In this document: one piece after another, positions 43,730-56,794 of the stretch | Numbering within the stretch: the first letter of the stretch is position 1 | Layout: every line of letters starts with the position of its first letter | Source of the DNA: Umbilicaria muhlenbergii | Taxonomy: Eukaryota > Ascomycota > Lecanoromycetes > Umbilicariales > Umbilicariaceae | Assembly (NCBI GenBank): GCA_000611775.1 | Contig: KK106981.1 | Location: 7,612,828-7,676,827, forward strand | Length of the DNA stretch: 64,000 bases | Direction of reading: 5' to 3' | Notes under the pieces: generated by a model | The model's database searches: none | Told to the model about the DNA's origin: nothing | What the model saw: only the letters and a program-made list of their open reading frames with translations | Made by a program: the position numbers and the translations under genes

Positions 43730-44800
43730 GATTAAGCTTCAGCTTCTTCTTTTGATACAGATGCTTTCTCATACTTTAATTTTAAACTCTCATTCTTTTT
43801 AATATCATTCATCACAAAGTTCTTCTCATTATACATTAATAAGTTCTTCATGAAAAGTTCATGATCTGTTATTGAATCATTTTTTAACACTTTAATAATT
43901 TTCTTCTCAATTAACACTTCCTTCTTCACTGATTCTTCAGTCTTGTGAGCATTATTTTTAACCTTCAGATCATTCTTCAACTCATTAACATCACATGCAA
44001 TGTATGCAGGAAAATGAAGATCTTTTTAAAAATTTATAAACTTCTTTTTCAGGTTCTGTATTCATGTTAAGATTAAGCTCATCAACATTATCTTTAAGCA
44101 TTACCTCAGAGTCAGCTTGCTTCAACAACTCATAATCAGCATGATATATCAGTCATTCAAGATGCTGCATAATTGAAATATTATGTTTAAGAATTACCTC
44201 TTTGATCTCCTCTGACATTTATACTCATTGATCAGTAAGTAATGTCAGTAAATAATGCTCATATCTGCTTATCTTCTTCTCTTCATCATCAGTGTCAGTG
44301 TTGTTGTCATCTTTATCATCATCTTCATCATCATCTTTGTTCTTTTCATCATCAATGTCATTATTCTCATCATCATCATTCCTCTCATTGATATGTATTA
44401 AATTACGCTTGATTTTGCTACTCTTTCACAGCAAGACTTGAAGAAACTCATTTTTTACATCTTCATGCTTAAAGATAATCTCATTTCAGATACTCATGAG
44501 ATTTTGTTTAAGTCATTCTGCTATAAGTGTAAATAACTTATAAAATGAACATTATTTATCAGCCTTACCTGACAACTTCTTCTTGAAACATTTCATAAAC
44601 TTGATTTCTCAGATGTTCTTTATTAAGGCTTGATATTCATCATGACTCATTTCACTTCAATCTGATGTTATTTTTTATACTTTTTAATGACATTTCAACT
44701 TAGCCTGCTTATCTGTGTTCTTATCATGTGCAATTATAATTTAATTATTAATTTCATTATAATGCTTTTGCTGCTTTCTGATCATGCTTTCATGCTGATT
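43730..44800 (-). pseudogene. Accessory acidic ORF of hAT E2
   Basis: Counterpart of 5,690-6,748 in E1. The 82-codon frame 43,732-43,980 is intact and nearly identical to that in E1. Upstream, after the same frame change, come M-S-E-E-I-K-E-V-I-L-K-H-N and an Asp-rich run (44,270-44,390). Survival of the same open segment in two separately mutated copies supports a real second gene. Function unknown. Confidence 0.5.
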
Positions 44801-45829
44801 ATATTCATTGAGATGCTTTTGCAGAGTGATTAATATAACATTTATCTTACATCAACCTGCTCACTGAGGCGTGATAAGTAGATTAGTCATGATGAAGTGA
44901 AGAAAGAACTTGATTGCATCATTATTATATAAATTAATGATCTGTCTCTTATGATGTGAGTATTATTTTTGATCATTATCTTGCTTCTGACATAAAAGAG
45001 TGAGGAGGCAGGTGATCAGATGTATTAATAAAGAAATGATGTGAATTAAACAGTAAATGTTAATAATTGTCATTATCATTAACATGTGAGTAATACCTGA
45101 AGAAATGAGACATGCTGCTAGATGATGAAGAAGGATGAATGTTAAAAAAAGTTAATATGTGCAGCTGATAAATTGTTCTTTAACTTGTGAATTTTAATAC
45201 TGAGGCTTATGTGATTAAGAGCGCTGCTAGACAGGATTTAATATTATTATTAATTTACAACATTATTTAAATGATGAGGTGAAGTGCAAATTAAATGATG
45301 ATAACATGAGCAGAGGTGAGTTGCGCAAGGAATGTTTATATTTATGTATTTTAATCATGTTTTTGAAAACTTATGTTGATATCACAGCATTCTGCTGCTG
45401 CAGTGAATGCACTGAAAGTTAAATGTTGATGTCACAACATCTCATCTTTACAGTGAATGCACTGAAAGTGCTATGTTGATCTGACAACTTAATTACAGAT
45501 GTGAAATCTGCAGTTGATCATGTTTTTTTTTCATGCACTTTAGCATCCCTCTTTTACACCTCATTATTGAAGTTTTAATTAAATAATGCTTCTAGATAAC
45601 ACCTGTGATATTTATTCATGCTGACAGAGGTTTGCTTCTCTTCAGATCTTCAAGCTCTGCATACTTTTCTTATTATTTTTAATGCACATCTTTCATGTTA
45701 TCCTCTGCTTAAATACCTGTCAGTTAAATAATGCTTATAAATAATGTCTGCATTCATTCTTGATGATTGATATTTTATTATCTTCAGATTTTACACATCT
45801 TTTTAATATACTTCTTCATCTTTGACATA

Positions 45830-46060
45830 TCTCCTCAACTTTAATGCACTTTATCATCTTCAGTAAACTCATCACCTTCAACACACTTTATTATCTTCAG
45901 AATTCATCACCTTCAACACATCTCATCATCTTTAATACACTCAATCACCTTCAACTCATCTTGTTACATTTAACACATTCAGTCACCTTCAATTCATTCT
46001 CTCACAATCATCACATCTTGTCACATTCAACACATCTTTTTAATGCACCTCTTGTCTCTT
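45830..46060. repeat. Degenerate tandem repeat in hAT E2 arm
   Basis: Counterpart of 4,290-4,500, built on CATCACCTTCAACACA. Unit boundaries are blurred. The plus ORF 45,844-46,068 is a by-product. Confidence 0.6.
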
Positions 46061-47259
46061 TTAATTAATCATACACCTTCACAACCTTTCACAAGTATAG
46101 TTAGATAAGTCAACACTCATAATAATGCTGAAAGTTAATGTCTATTAAGTAACTGAAGTATGATGTGTATTAAAAGTGAAGTTAAACATCCTTCAGCTGT
46201 TTCTCCTCCTTTTAAAGATGAGTTTCATCAAGTCAGAAAGTCAGCAAAGATTTATAAATCATTAAAGAATAAAGCTGTGAAGAAGCATCAAAAAGACTTA
46301 ACATAATAATGATTAATTACATAATTTACACCTCAAGGAAAAAGACCTGCTCACTCAGAGTAATCAGAGGTTTTGTGAAAGATCAAGTCAAGAAGTAAGT
46401 TTCTCATATTAATTAATAATGTCAGAAGTTAATGCTCTTTTGCAGTGAAGATCCTTCATAAAATTAAACATTATCAACTTACAAAAGAGCTGTTTATTTT
46501 AAAAGTTACATTTCAACATCTGATACATGAAATTATGATCAATCTGTCAGGCATGCAGAACATTAATATTAAAAAAATATGTTAACAGAAGACTACTCTG
46601 CTGATGTTGCAGAAGTCAATAAAGATGTTGTTGATTTTATTTTTTAAGAATATGTAAGCATCTGATGTACAGAACTCATTAGATGCTAGTTCAGAATAAG
46701 AAAAATTATGCTTAACAACAACACAGCCTTGTGAAGGTAATTTTCATTAATGAATTAATCTTGTGAGAAGGCTCAGCTGATAAACATCACTCTCAGCACT
46801 TCACAGAAGTGATTAAAGAAGTTAACATCATTAATGACATCTCACAGAAGTGTGATTCAGTAATGAACACTTCATGAAGACAGCTTCACTGAGATAACTG
46901 CTTCATAAAACCTTCCTCAGGCAGGCTAACTTCAGAAGGAATATATTATGAGGTTAAAGCATGTTTCACTTTCTTTCTTAACAATAATTCTCTACCTACT
47001 AGCAATATCATACTATTGTGAATCATCAATTATAAGCTTAAGTCATTATTGTCACATAGCTTCATAATCATTCCTTAGTTAAGATATTACCTCATGATAA
47101 TACACTTACAGTTTTATTGCTTCAATTCATTGTAAGAATGCTGTTCAGTAAGAATGATTAAAAACTCATAAGCTCCTCAATCAGCTTTTACAACAGTTTC
47201 ATAAACTGCTTTAAAAACTTCACAAGCAACAGTTAATGATGATTTTATCATCTTTAACT

Positions 47260-48280
47260 CTCAGTTATGACACATCACTCTTACATTCTCTGAGGAGTTC
47301 ATCATGATGAATATCAAAATTCAACTTGTGAAGATTCAACTCATAAGTGAGAAGGAACATACTAGGCAGATTGAGCTTAAAACTTATAAATAATTTACAT
47401 CAAATTTATCTTCAGCTCTGAAACATGTCTGTTATGAAAAGTGAGTTAAAGATGAAGACCTCTATCATATGAAGGACTACTCTCACTTTCAGCAGTATGT
47501 ACATCAAATTAAACATCTTCTCATGAAGCTCTGCCTTAAAGAGTCAGATTGATATCTGAACTACAAGATTATGAAGTGATGAGTCACATATCATGAAGAA
47601 AAGAGCTTGAAAGATACTTGAGAAAGTCAGAAGAACTTTTTAAAGTCTTTTTTAAAAAATCATGATAATCAGATGTATAATGCATGAATGAATTAAATGA
47701 ATTATCACAAGTTAAGCAGTGAATCTGATGATGAGTATCTTCACAGGTCAGATGAACTTCTGATATAAATAAAAAATGAAGTGAAGAATTATCATTAAAT
47801 TCAGTTAATGATCTTCTTCAAGAGCTTGAATCACATCATGAAGCAGAAGATTCATGAACACTCTGTGTTTTTAAACTCTCATGAAGATTTGATTACACTC
47901 ATGAAGAAACTCTGTCTCAGCATCAAGATTGAAACTCACTCATGAGTAATAACTGTGAATAATAACTTCAGTGAAAGCACCTCTGTGAACATCATGAAGT
48001 AAAAAAATCACAAACCTACAACATCTGTCATCACTACATCACATAATTCAGAACTCTCATGAGAAGTGTTCTTTAACAGAGACTGCAACTACTGTGATAA
48101 GTGCAGACATAAAGAACTGAACTGTTTTAAGAAGAAGTTAAACAACACTGTGAGCAGAACTCTGTCAATCAGTTCAGTTAATAATAATAATCATGTTACA
48201 GCAGCCTCTGAGGCTATCATGAAGATCATCATAAAGTTAATATCAGAGAAGAGTGCATCTTTTAAGACAGAGACATGATT
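47260..48280 (+). pseudogene. Gypsy B2 gag with CCHC knuckle
   Basis: The end is open at 48,066-48,278 and holds C-N-Y-C-D-K-C-R-H-K-E-L-N-C (48,084-48,125), a perfect CX2CX4HX4C zinc knuckle. Upstream is a helical capsid-like region with several stops. Confidence 0.75.
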
Positions 48281-48299
48281 ATGACTCACAGTACATCTT

Positions 48300-51200
48300 G
48301 CAGAAAAATCATTTTCAGCTGTTCTTAACAATGTTAATGACCTCAATCTCCTTCACAAGAATATTATGAAGGGTTTATCTTCAGTCTTTAAGATATTACT
48401 GCTTCATCATGCTGAAGGAGATACCTTGTGAACTTATTTTATTTATCATGAAGTAGTAGAGGTTCAGGACTCTTTCAGAGTTTAAAAATAAACTTGTAAA
48501 CCTTTTACCTCTGCTGACTTAAAGATGTCAGTAATCTTAAAATTATCATGATTATGATGAAATAATCTGAAGGTTGACTTCATCAATCTTACAGTACAGT
48601 GAAAGTTGAATGCAGAAGACTCTTTAACAACTTTATTATTAAAAAAAATCATCATAAAAGACCTCACAAGAAAACTTAAAGATCTTAAAATGAATTACAT
48701 GATGCAGAGATTACAGATGATAAATCTTAATGAATTAAAAAACTTCATGAACCTGATTTCTGAAGCTTACAAGAGCCTCACAGAGGTTTTTTTAAAAACT
48801 TAAGCAGAAACTTTGTCTCCTCATCACAAAGAAGATCATTCAATTAATCTGCTGAAGAAGACAACATCATCTCTTAATCTTATGTACAATCTTTTCATGA
48901 AAGAGTTGACTGTACTACAAAAGTATTTAAATATTAATCTCATGAATGAGTTTATTCAGCTGTCATAATCTTTCATGAGAGTGTCAGTGCTTTTTGCATT
49001 TAAGAATGATAAAGGCTTGCAGCTCTGCATGAATTATCAGAGGTTAAATGTTATTACTTAAAAGAACTGATACCCTTTATCATTAATTAATGAGATCATG
49101 AATCATGTCTGTGATGCTTAAATCTTTATGAAGATTGACATCAAAAATACTTATTATCACATTCACATATGTGAGAGTGATGAGTGAAAGACAGCCTTTC
49201 ATACTAAATACAGATTATATGAATATTTAATTATGCTTTTTGAGCTTATTAATGCTTCTGTGAGTTTTCAGTCTTATATTCATGAAGTTCTTCATGAACA
49301 TTTAAACATCTTCATGATTATATTTCTGAATGATATACTGATTTACTTAATGAAAGAGAGTCAGCATGAACAGCATGTTCAAATTATCTTGAAAGCTCTG
49401 CTCATGACAGAGTTGTTCATAAAGCTTTTTAAATGCTTATTTAATGTGAAGTGTGTGCTCTTCTTGAGATACATTATCACAGATACAGGGATTGAAATAA
49501 AGATGAATCACATATTCATTATTATCAACTGATCAGAGTCAGAAAGTGTACATGAAGTGTAAACATTTCTGAGCTTCATGAAATTTTATTAAAGGTTCAT
49601 ACAAGGCTTCTCATATATCACTGCACCTCTCACAGAGATCACTAAAGGGTTTAATGCAAAATTAAATAAAAAGTTAATCTCACAGAGGGCAAGCTTTCTG
49701 TCTTTAAAGACACAAACTGCTTTTAAAATTCTTGTATGAACTTTCACTACTGCTCTGTTCCTGCAGCATTTCAACATCACATTATTAATACAGCTTGAAA
49801 CAGATACCTCAGAGTATGTGATTTTAAATATTCTCTCACAAAAGCACTCTGATGAGTGAAGAGTTACAGTTTATTTCTCATGAAAGATAATACTCATGAA
49901 ATGAAAGTATGAAACTCATGATGAAGAACTGCTTATGATAATTGAAAGTTTTCATCATTGATGGTATTATTTAAAAGGATTCACTCATTCAGTTGAGATG
50001 TTATCAGATCATTCAAGCTTGCAAAGCTTTATAACTACTCATAAGCTCTCATGAAGACAGGTTCAATGAGTGTTGATTTTATCAATTTATGATTTTATTA
50101 TCACTTACTGAAAGGGAAATTTAAATTCTGTTAACAGCCCTTCACAGAGACCTGATCATCAACATGAAGTGAAACAAGAGGATCAGACTGAGAATGTTTT
50201 AATATTGCAACAGGTGCTGTTCCTGACAGTAACTTTAATTTCAATTGAGTTTAAAGATGACTTATTGACTCAGAAGGTACATTTTCATGAGGTATTAATT
50301 GCAGGCACAACAAGTTCCTGACAGTGAAATCAACAGAAACAAGCCTCTGAGACTGTTTTAAATGAAAAATCTTATGAGGAGATTAACATCTCTCTCATTA
50401 AAATGTTACCTGAGTTCTTGTGAATTGATCCCCTCATGAAGCATATGCTGAAACAGATCACTGCTCATGAAGTTAATTTAAGAATGTTAAGTTCTCACTC
50501 ACTCTGATCATGAAGAGATGACCTTTTATACTTTAACTCAGTGCTTTATATACCTCATGTGAAGTCATTACAACTTGAGATTATTAAAAAGCATCATGAT
50601 GAGTCACTTGCAAGTCACCTCATGACAGAGAAAATCTTTACTTTAATACATGCAAAGTACTACTGACTGAACATGTGAAAGCAAATTTAAAAATACTGTA
50701 ATTCTTGTCTTGCCTGTCAGGAAGTCAGAGTTATTCATGAAAAATAATTTAAATTATTACAACTCATACTTATCTTGAAGGAACTCTGAGAGATATTCAT
50801 CTTAAACTTCATAATTGATCTTTCAGAGAGTCATGCTTATGAGGGTGTATACAATGTCATACTGATGATGATGTGCAAATTCTCAAAAATGACACATTAT
50901 ATTTCAGTCAGAAAGGACTGAACTGCTGATTAACTTATAAAAACCTTTATTAAAGAGATTATTAAACTACATGAAATCACTCAAGCTTTAATTTCAGATC
51001 ACAAATCTGTTTTTACCTCATGACTCTGAATCAACCTAATATTCACATTAAAGATTAATCATCAGTTGAGCACTGCCTTTCATTCACAAATTGATGAGCA
51101 GACTAAATAATAAAATAACATGTTGAAACAGTACCTGCAAAGTTATGTCAATTATCAACAGGACAATTGAGCCTCACTTTTAATATTAATTGAGTTCATG

Positions 51201-51890
51201 TACAATATGAGTTTACACTCTTCTATTGAAAAAGCATTATTTGAGGTCATCTATGACTTCATACTTAAATCAGATATGCTCATTGCAGAGGAACTCATGA
51301 AGTACTTTGCAGTTAAGAAAATTATTACTGAAGCTGAGCAGCTTGTGAAGCATCTTCATAAGACTTAAATAAAAGTCTGTAGAGCTCTTGTAAAGTCTCA
51401 AGAGTATTAAGTTAAGCACTACAATCAATCTCACCTTGATGTGACTTATAGAGTTGAACAGTTGATCTGATTAAAGATTAAAAACATAACTCTGAAGTGA
51501 TCCTCATGAAAGCTGAATTGACAGCATTATGAATCCTTTCAGATTATAAAAAAGATTGAGAATGTTGTTTATCAGCTGAAATTATCAGAGGAACTTTATA
51601 TTCATGATGTGTTTCATGTTAACCTGCTTCATGATCATAAATCATGAGCAGGTGAAAATACATCAAAGTTTAAATTACTCTGCCTCACAGAGAACTTAGC
51701 TGAAAGGGAGTGAAAAATTAAGATTATAACAACCTCACAAATTGTGATCAGCTCTGAGGATAAACCTGTTTTATAATATCACATTATGTGAAAGGAATCC
51801 TCAGAGATTACTTAAAAGTCTGCAAATAACATCTGCAACTTTAAGAAATTAATTAAAAAGTTTCATGAGGACTTTCCTGAGGCTTCATGA
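48300..51890 (+). pseudogene. Gypsy B2 pol with chromodomain
   Basis: RT: L-Q-L-C-M-N-Y-Q-R-L-N near 49,020, then F-E-L-I-N-A-S-V-S-F-Q and F-L-N-D-I-L-I-Y near 49,325, where the catalytic Y-L-D-D has lost the first Asp to Asn. Integrase: H-H-D-E-S-L-A-S-H and C-N-S-C-L-A-C-Q, D-H-K-S-V-F-T-S, F-H-S-Q-I-D-E-Q-T-K. Then F-H-V-N-L-L-H and the chromodomain-like end. Many stops, mostly at Trp. Confidence 0.82.
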
Positions 51891-52199
51891 GTCATAATTA
51901 ATGCTGATACATATTCATGAGGAAATTAAACAAAGAGCTAAGGTTTCTTCTGCTCATCAGAGCATTAAATTATCAGAGGACTGAAAGTGAAATCACTTCA
52001 TGAAGCTTGAAGACTCATGAAGGAATGAGTCATGCTGACTTCAACTTATTGAAACTTATTAATTCTTAACATCATGAAGAGGTCTGACTCAAAATTAAAG
52101 TCCTGCAGGGAATAAATTCTCACAGGAGCTGATATTTACCTCTGAAAGAATTTAAACATCTCAATCATCATCAGTTTATCACAGTAGTATTTCTCTTTA

Positions 52200-53100
52200 G
52201 TGAAGCCTGTGAGTCTTCATCTTCACAGGAGTGTTGAGCTTAAATAGTAATCACAACAGCTTTATGAGTCTTGCTCACTCAGCATTTCTTTCACTTATGC
52301 ATCTTGCACGCCTCCTTGTGATCCTCAGGGTCAGGGTTGACTGAGGATGAAGATGAAGACAGAGGTGAACTTAATTCCTGTGAGAGAGATGATGAAGTCA
52401 AGGGTGATGAAGATGAAGCTGTGAACAGTTAACAAAAGCACTTCATGAAAACATATCATAAAATTATATAAAGGAAGATGCAGATCTTGCTGATGTGCTG
52501 ATGACACTTCATACACTTAACAGCATGAGGGGAGAGAAAATAATTCTTAAAATAATTGAGATCATGACCTGTGATAACAGCAACACATGATTCACAGGTT
52601 TAAAAAGAGATGTTTTTAATCTTCACAATTATTATCATGAAGGTCAGTCATGAATTGTTCTCATGAAAAGTGATCATGAAGATCATTTACAGATCACTTC
52701 ATGATTTTACTCATGATTAATGAGCTGAACAAGCTGCTGTGAAATAATGCAGTCATGAAGCTGAGCCTCTCTATAAAGGGCTATCTCATGAAAGGTTTAA
52801 TTATGAAGGGCTGAGTCAGAGGCCTGCATGAATAAAGGAAATAAATGAGAATCACAGATAATTTACTTAAGAGTGTTGATGATGTGACTGATGCAAAGCA
52901 TGATGAGCTGTATCACTGTTAATGAAAAGGCATTATGAAGGCAAGCATCATAAAGACAAGCATCATGAGGATAAAACATTGCAAGAGGCATTGCAAGAAT
53001 CATGATCATGAACTTACTTAATGAGAGGTGAAAGATTGAGTTGTGAAGATTATTGACAACAAAAACTCTGACCTTATGATCTGCACAGGTCATTCATGAA
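52200..53100 (-). pseudogene. Antisense Cys-rich ORFs in the 3' region of Gypsy B2
   Basis: Open minus frames 52,863-53,093 and 52,331-52,516 match those in copy B1 in position and sequence. The second carries the K-C-M-K-C-H-Q-H-I-S-K cluster just upstream of its ATG. The first holds a short tandem repeat (C-L-x-D-A per 15-bp unit). Convergent with pol. Function unknown. Confidence 0.45.
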
Positions 53101-54417
53101 GCTTGATAAAATGAATTTAAATGATCTCATGAACAGCTGAACAGGCTCACAAATGAGCAATAATCATTATGAACATTGAGTCAATGTATAAATCAATCAT
53201 AACTTCATAAACATCTTGTGAAGGGAGACTTTTTTTCTCACTGAGTTTTAATGAGCTTCACAACATTTTTTTTTTATGATTTTAATTTTTTTTTCAACTT
53301 ACAGGGTCATTTTTTTTAACTGTTACTGATGCATTGTGAAGCACTTCTCAGTGAAGGCTTGTAACTGTGAACATCATCATACTCATGAGGACATGAGCCT
53401 TTGAAGGGGGGGAAGCAATGTGAGCATTCAATGTACAAAACTCATCAGGTGCTAGTTTAAAATAGAAAAAATTATATTTAACAACAGCACAGCCTTGCAA
53501 AGATAACTTTCATTAATAAATTAATCTCATAAGAAAGCTCAGCTGATAAACATCACTCCTGACACTTCATCAAAGTGATTAAAGGAGTTAACATCATTAG
53601 TGACACCTCATAAAGATGTGATTCAGTAATAAACACCTCATGAAGACAGCTTCACTGAGGTGACTGCTTCATGAGATCTTCCTTAAGCAGGCTAACTTCA
53701 GAAGGAATATATTATGAGGTTAAAACATGTTTCACTTTCTTTCTTAACAATAATTCTCTACTTATTAGCAATATCATATTATTGTAAATCATCAACTATA
53801 AGTTTAAGTCATTATTGTCACATAGCTTCATAATTCCTTAGTTAAGATATTACCTCACAGTAGTACACTTACAGAACAAGTTGTCTGAAATACAAAGTAA
53901 TACTAAAGTTAATGCCCTCATGCAGATATCAATTTGCTTATCATTTATGAAAAGTGAGTCACTATTCAGAGTAAGAATATAATTTTAACAAAATATCTCT
54001 TGCTTTTTGATTCAGGTGAAAATCTTGCATTGTATATCATTAAAATGCAGGATTCAAGGGCTATACCTGCTTCAAGACAGCATGATGACTGAAGAAGTAA
54101 TGTTAAATGATAATACTTAAATTGTTTCTGTAGGATAGGATACTAATGTAGTAATAAGAACATGAAACTTAAACTGAGATCACTCTGACCTGTATAAGTG
54201 ATAACCTTAATGCGCAAAAGTAAAGTTTTAACCCTTATGTGAATAAAATACATCATATAAAAAGACTTAATGAGTTCTGCAGGACTCTCAGTATCTTACT
54301 TTATTATTCACTCTGACCTGACATGTTAAGGTGAGTTCAAAATCACTGAGACACTGTTATCTGACTTAACTTGACTTAACTTAACTCAGTGTCACCTTGA
54401 CCTGCAGTGACAGTCTA

Positions 54418-55351
54418 AACACCAAAGCTCAAAATCAACATTTGTGCAAATGTTGACTCAAAACAGCAATAAACCATGAATGAAGGTGATTAAAAAGGTG
54501 TAAAAGTCTACATTAATCAAAGAGACTAAGCAGATTACACAAAGGGAATACAGAGTACTGTTAACATCAAAAACATCAATTGCAATGACAAGTTTCAACT
54601 CAATGCAAGTTCAAGACAAAGTCAACAATGCATTAAAAAATGCAAAAATTGCAAAGTTGTTGATCACAACAGTTATTATTTCTAGATCATAAAATAGCAT
54701 AATCCTCACTGTGATAAAAGAGAGCAGTGCAGAAGAGTTATTGCAACATAAAAATATCTGAGAGTCAGAATTAAACCTGAATTTAGTTCATGTGCAAAAA
54801 GATCAGAAATGATATAAGATAATTCTACATGAAGTATTTACAGAGATTTTCAACAATGCAGAGGAAATGCAATTGCTAAAGAATGAGATGAAGATCTTTA
54901 ATAAAGGTTTAAAATTGATGTGTAAACCAAGCTGAATGTTTATGACAGAGAGTAGAAAATTCAAAAAGCATTCATCTGCAGTCATTGCCTTTGCAAGCAG
55001 TCAAGAGGCTGAAAAAACCTTGAGAACTAAGTTAATTGTGACTGAAAACTCACTACATACTGAGAAATACACAGACTGCAAACAGTATGAACAATGCATC
55101 AAATGTCAAGGATTCAGCCACACACAGCATAAGTGCATGCATGAAGTCAAATGCCAAATATGCACTGAAAATCATTATATCAGGAAGCACACGTGCTTTA
55201 TTTGCAAAAAGAAACAAGAAATATGAAATCACACAATAATAAAGTGTGCAAATTGCAAAGAAAATCATCAGGTGAATAGCAAAGACTGTGAATGTTATAA
55301 AGCAGTTGAACCTTATTCAGCAGACAGAGACTCTTTAACTATAAATGAATA
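54418..55351 (+). pseudogene. LINE 2 ORF1, C-terminal part
   Basis: Resumes after the hAT: K-H-Q-S-S-K-S-T-F-A-Q, the conserved N-F/S-F-N-S-M-Q-V-Q-D-K-V-N-N-A-L-K-N block, then the zinc-knuckle region (open 54,936-55,226; C-I-K-C-Q-G-F-S-H-T-Q-H-K-C and C-Q-I-C-T-E-N-H). It ends N-E-stop at about 55,351. About eight stops. Confidence 0.8.
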
Positions 55352-55354
55352 ATG

Positions 55355-56383
55355 TGTAATATAAACACACAATATTCAAACACAGACCTGCAGGAATTAT
55401 TTAAAATACAGATTTTTCAACATAACTGCAATAAATCAATAAACACTATGCAATCATGTCTAGAAGCTGTGGTGAGGAAAATAAATATTATGTTAATTCA
55501 AGAATCATGAATTGAGTTAAATAACAATACTATTTCACACTCAGCATTTACTAGCATTATCTCAACGTCAGAACTCAGACCACGAGTTTTAACATTTATT
55601 ACAAAAGCAAACAAAGGAATAAAATGCACGCCTAGATCAGATGTATCAAAGGATGCAGATTTACAAGCTTTATTTATTTCTGCATCAGGTTTAAAAGAAA
55701 TTCTACTGTTGAATGTATATAATGAAAGGTCTCTTCAGCCTGAATTAAATACATGAACAATGAAAAGAGAATTAAGTCAAATAAGTGCAACAACTAAAAC
55801 ATTAGTTTGAAAAGACTTTAATGCACATCATGCATGATGAAATTCTAAAATCACAGAGGCAAAAAATGCAGAAAGTTTACTACAATGACTGTAAACAAAT
55901 CACTGTGATTTAGTCAATATATCAGACGTCATGACATTCATCAAACATATTGTAAACAGACAATATTTTTTCATTTCTTCATTAAGTGTATGCAGTCTAA
56001 GACTATGACACTGTGTAGTTTACATATGTGAGGTATTTATTACCTCAAGTCAGCTTGTTTTGTCAATTTCTTTTGCAGCTGTTATTGGTGCCAGAATTGC
56101 ACAAATTAGAATGTTAATTTATGAAGACTTTAATGCACATCATGCATGATGAAATTCTACAATCACAGAGGCAAAAAATGCAGAAAGTTTACTACAATGA
56201 CTGCAAACAAATCACTGTGATTTAGTTAATATACCAGACGTCATGACATTCATCAGACATATTGTAAACAGACAATATTCATCAGTTTTAAATTTAACAT
56301 TTGCAGCAAATCAATTAATATCAGAAATAATTGATTGGCAAGTTAATGAAGAAGTGTATACTGATTCAGATCATGAAGTTATT
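55355..56383 (+). pseudogene. LINE 2 endonuclease domain with internal duplication
   Basis: The EEP nuclease follows ORF1; D-F-N-A-H-H-A near 55,815 contains catalytic-type residues. A 174-bp stretch (55,794-55,967) is repeated at 56,106-56,279, with a 138-bp LINE 3'UTR fragment between. After 56,383 Gypsy C interrupts; the end of the domain is at 62,937-63,230. Confidence 0.75.
55968..56105 (-). mobile_element. 138-bp LINE 3'UTR tail flanked by a 174-bp duplication
   Basis: Contains the LINE 3'UTR with hairpin TGAGGTA-TTTAT-TACCTCA (56,029-56,047) and an A-rich end, in minus orientation, 5'-truncated. The flanking LINE 2 sequence is present twice at a constant offset of 312 bp. Confidence 0.85.
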
Positions 56384-56794
56384 TGTAATAAGTGATGTCA
56401 TAATGACAAGAATAATACAATCATTCAATGAACTATATCAATGTTCATTTAACCACAGCACTTGATTCAATGAACTACTGATCACATGTAAACTTGAATA
56501 GGCTAGAAGGTGATAGACTTATGAGATTGCATTTAATACATGAGTTGAGCATGAGCTTTTAACTATAAATCTACCTGTGATTATATAATACTTTAAAAGA
56601 CTCATGTGTAATCTTTCTGCTCAGGGTGCTCATGCTCTGAGCAGCATGAGCAGTCAGGTGCTCAGAGTGCTCATGCTCTGAGCAGCATGAGTGATCAGAT
56701 GCTCAGAGTGCTCATGTTCTGAGCATCATGAGCAGTACCACATGTACACCTGCTATGTGTATCACTCAGGTATCATTTAGTAAAAGATGTAACA
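56384..56794 (-). repeat. LTR of Gypsy C with triple palindromic repeat
   Basis: At 56,617-56,735 a 38-bp-type unit occurs three times, each containing GCTCATGCT-N6-AGCATGAGC or a variant (9-bp stem). The partner LTR at 62,526-62,936 has the same array at 62,760-62,880 with more transitions. Candidate regulatory or structural element of the LTR. Confidence 0.8.

Larger units (their letters stand above)
46653..53873 (+). mobile_element. Chromodomain Ty3/Gypsy, family B (full length, copy B2, 7.2 kb)
   Basis: LTRs 46,653-47,110 (458 bp) and 53,419-53,873 (455 bp); target duplication GAATA / GAACA (one C-to-T); polypurine tract at 53,404-53,418. In order: gag (about 47,260-48,280), protease, RT (about 48,950-49,560), RNase H (to about 50,100), integrase (about 50,560-51,330), chromodomain (about 51,710-51,890), then 1.5 kb of non-pol sequence with antisense ORFs. 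Inserted in hAT E2. Copy B1 lies at 1-2,590. Confidence 0.93.
32739..54417 (-). mobile_element. hAT DNA transposon, copy E2 (21.7 kb with two nested Gypsy elements)
   Basis: Ends TAGGCTGTCA (32,739) and TGACAGTCTA (54,417), flanked by the 8-bp duplication AACATCAA / AACACCAA (one C-to-T difference), which is diagnostic for hAT. LINE 2 ORF1 is interrupted exactly here. Without the Gypsy insertions the element is about 7.6 kb and collinear with E1 in reverse. Transposase about 33,300-36,300 and accessory ORF about 43,730-44,800, both minus. Confidence 0.93.
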
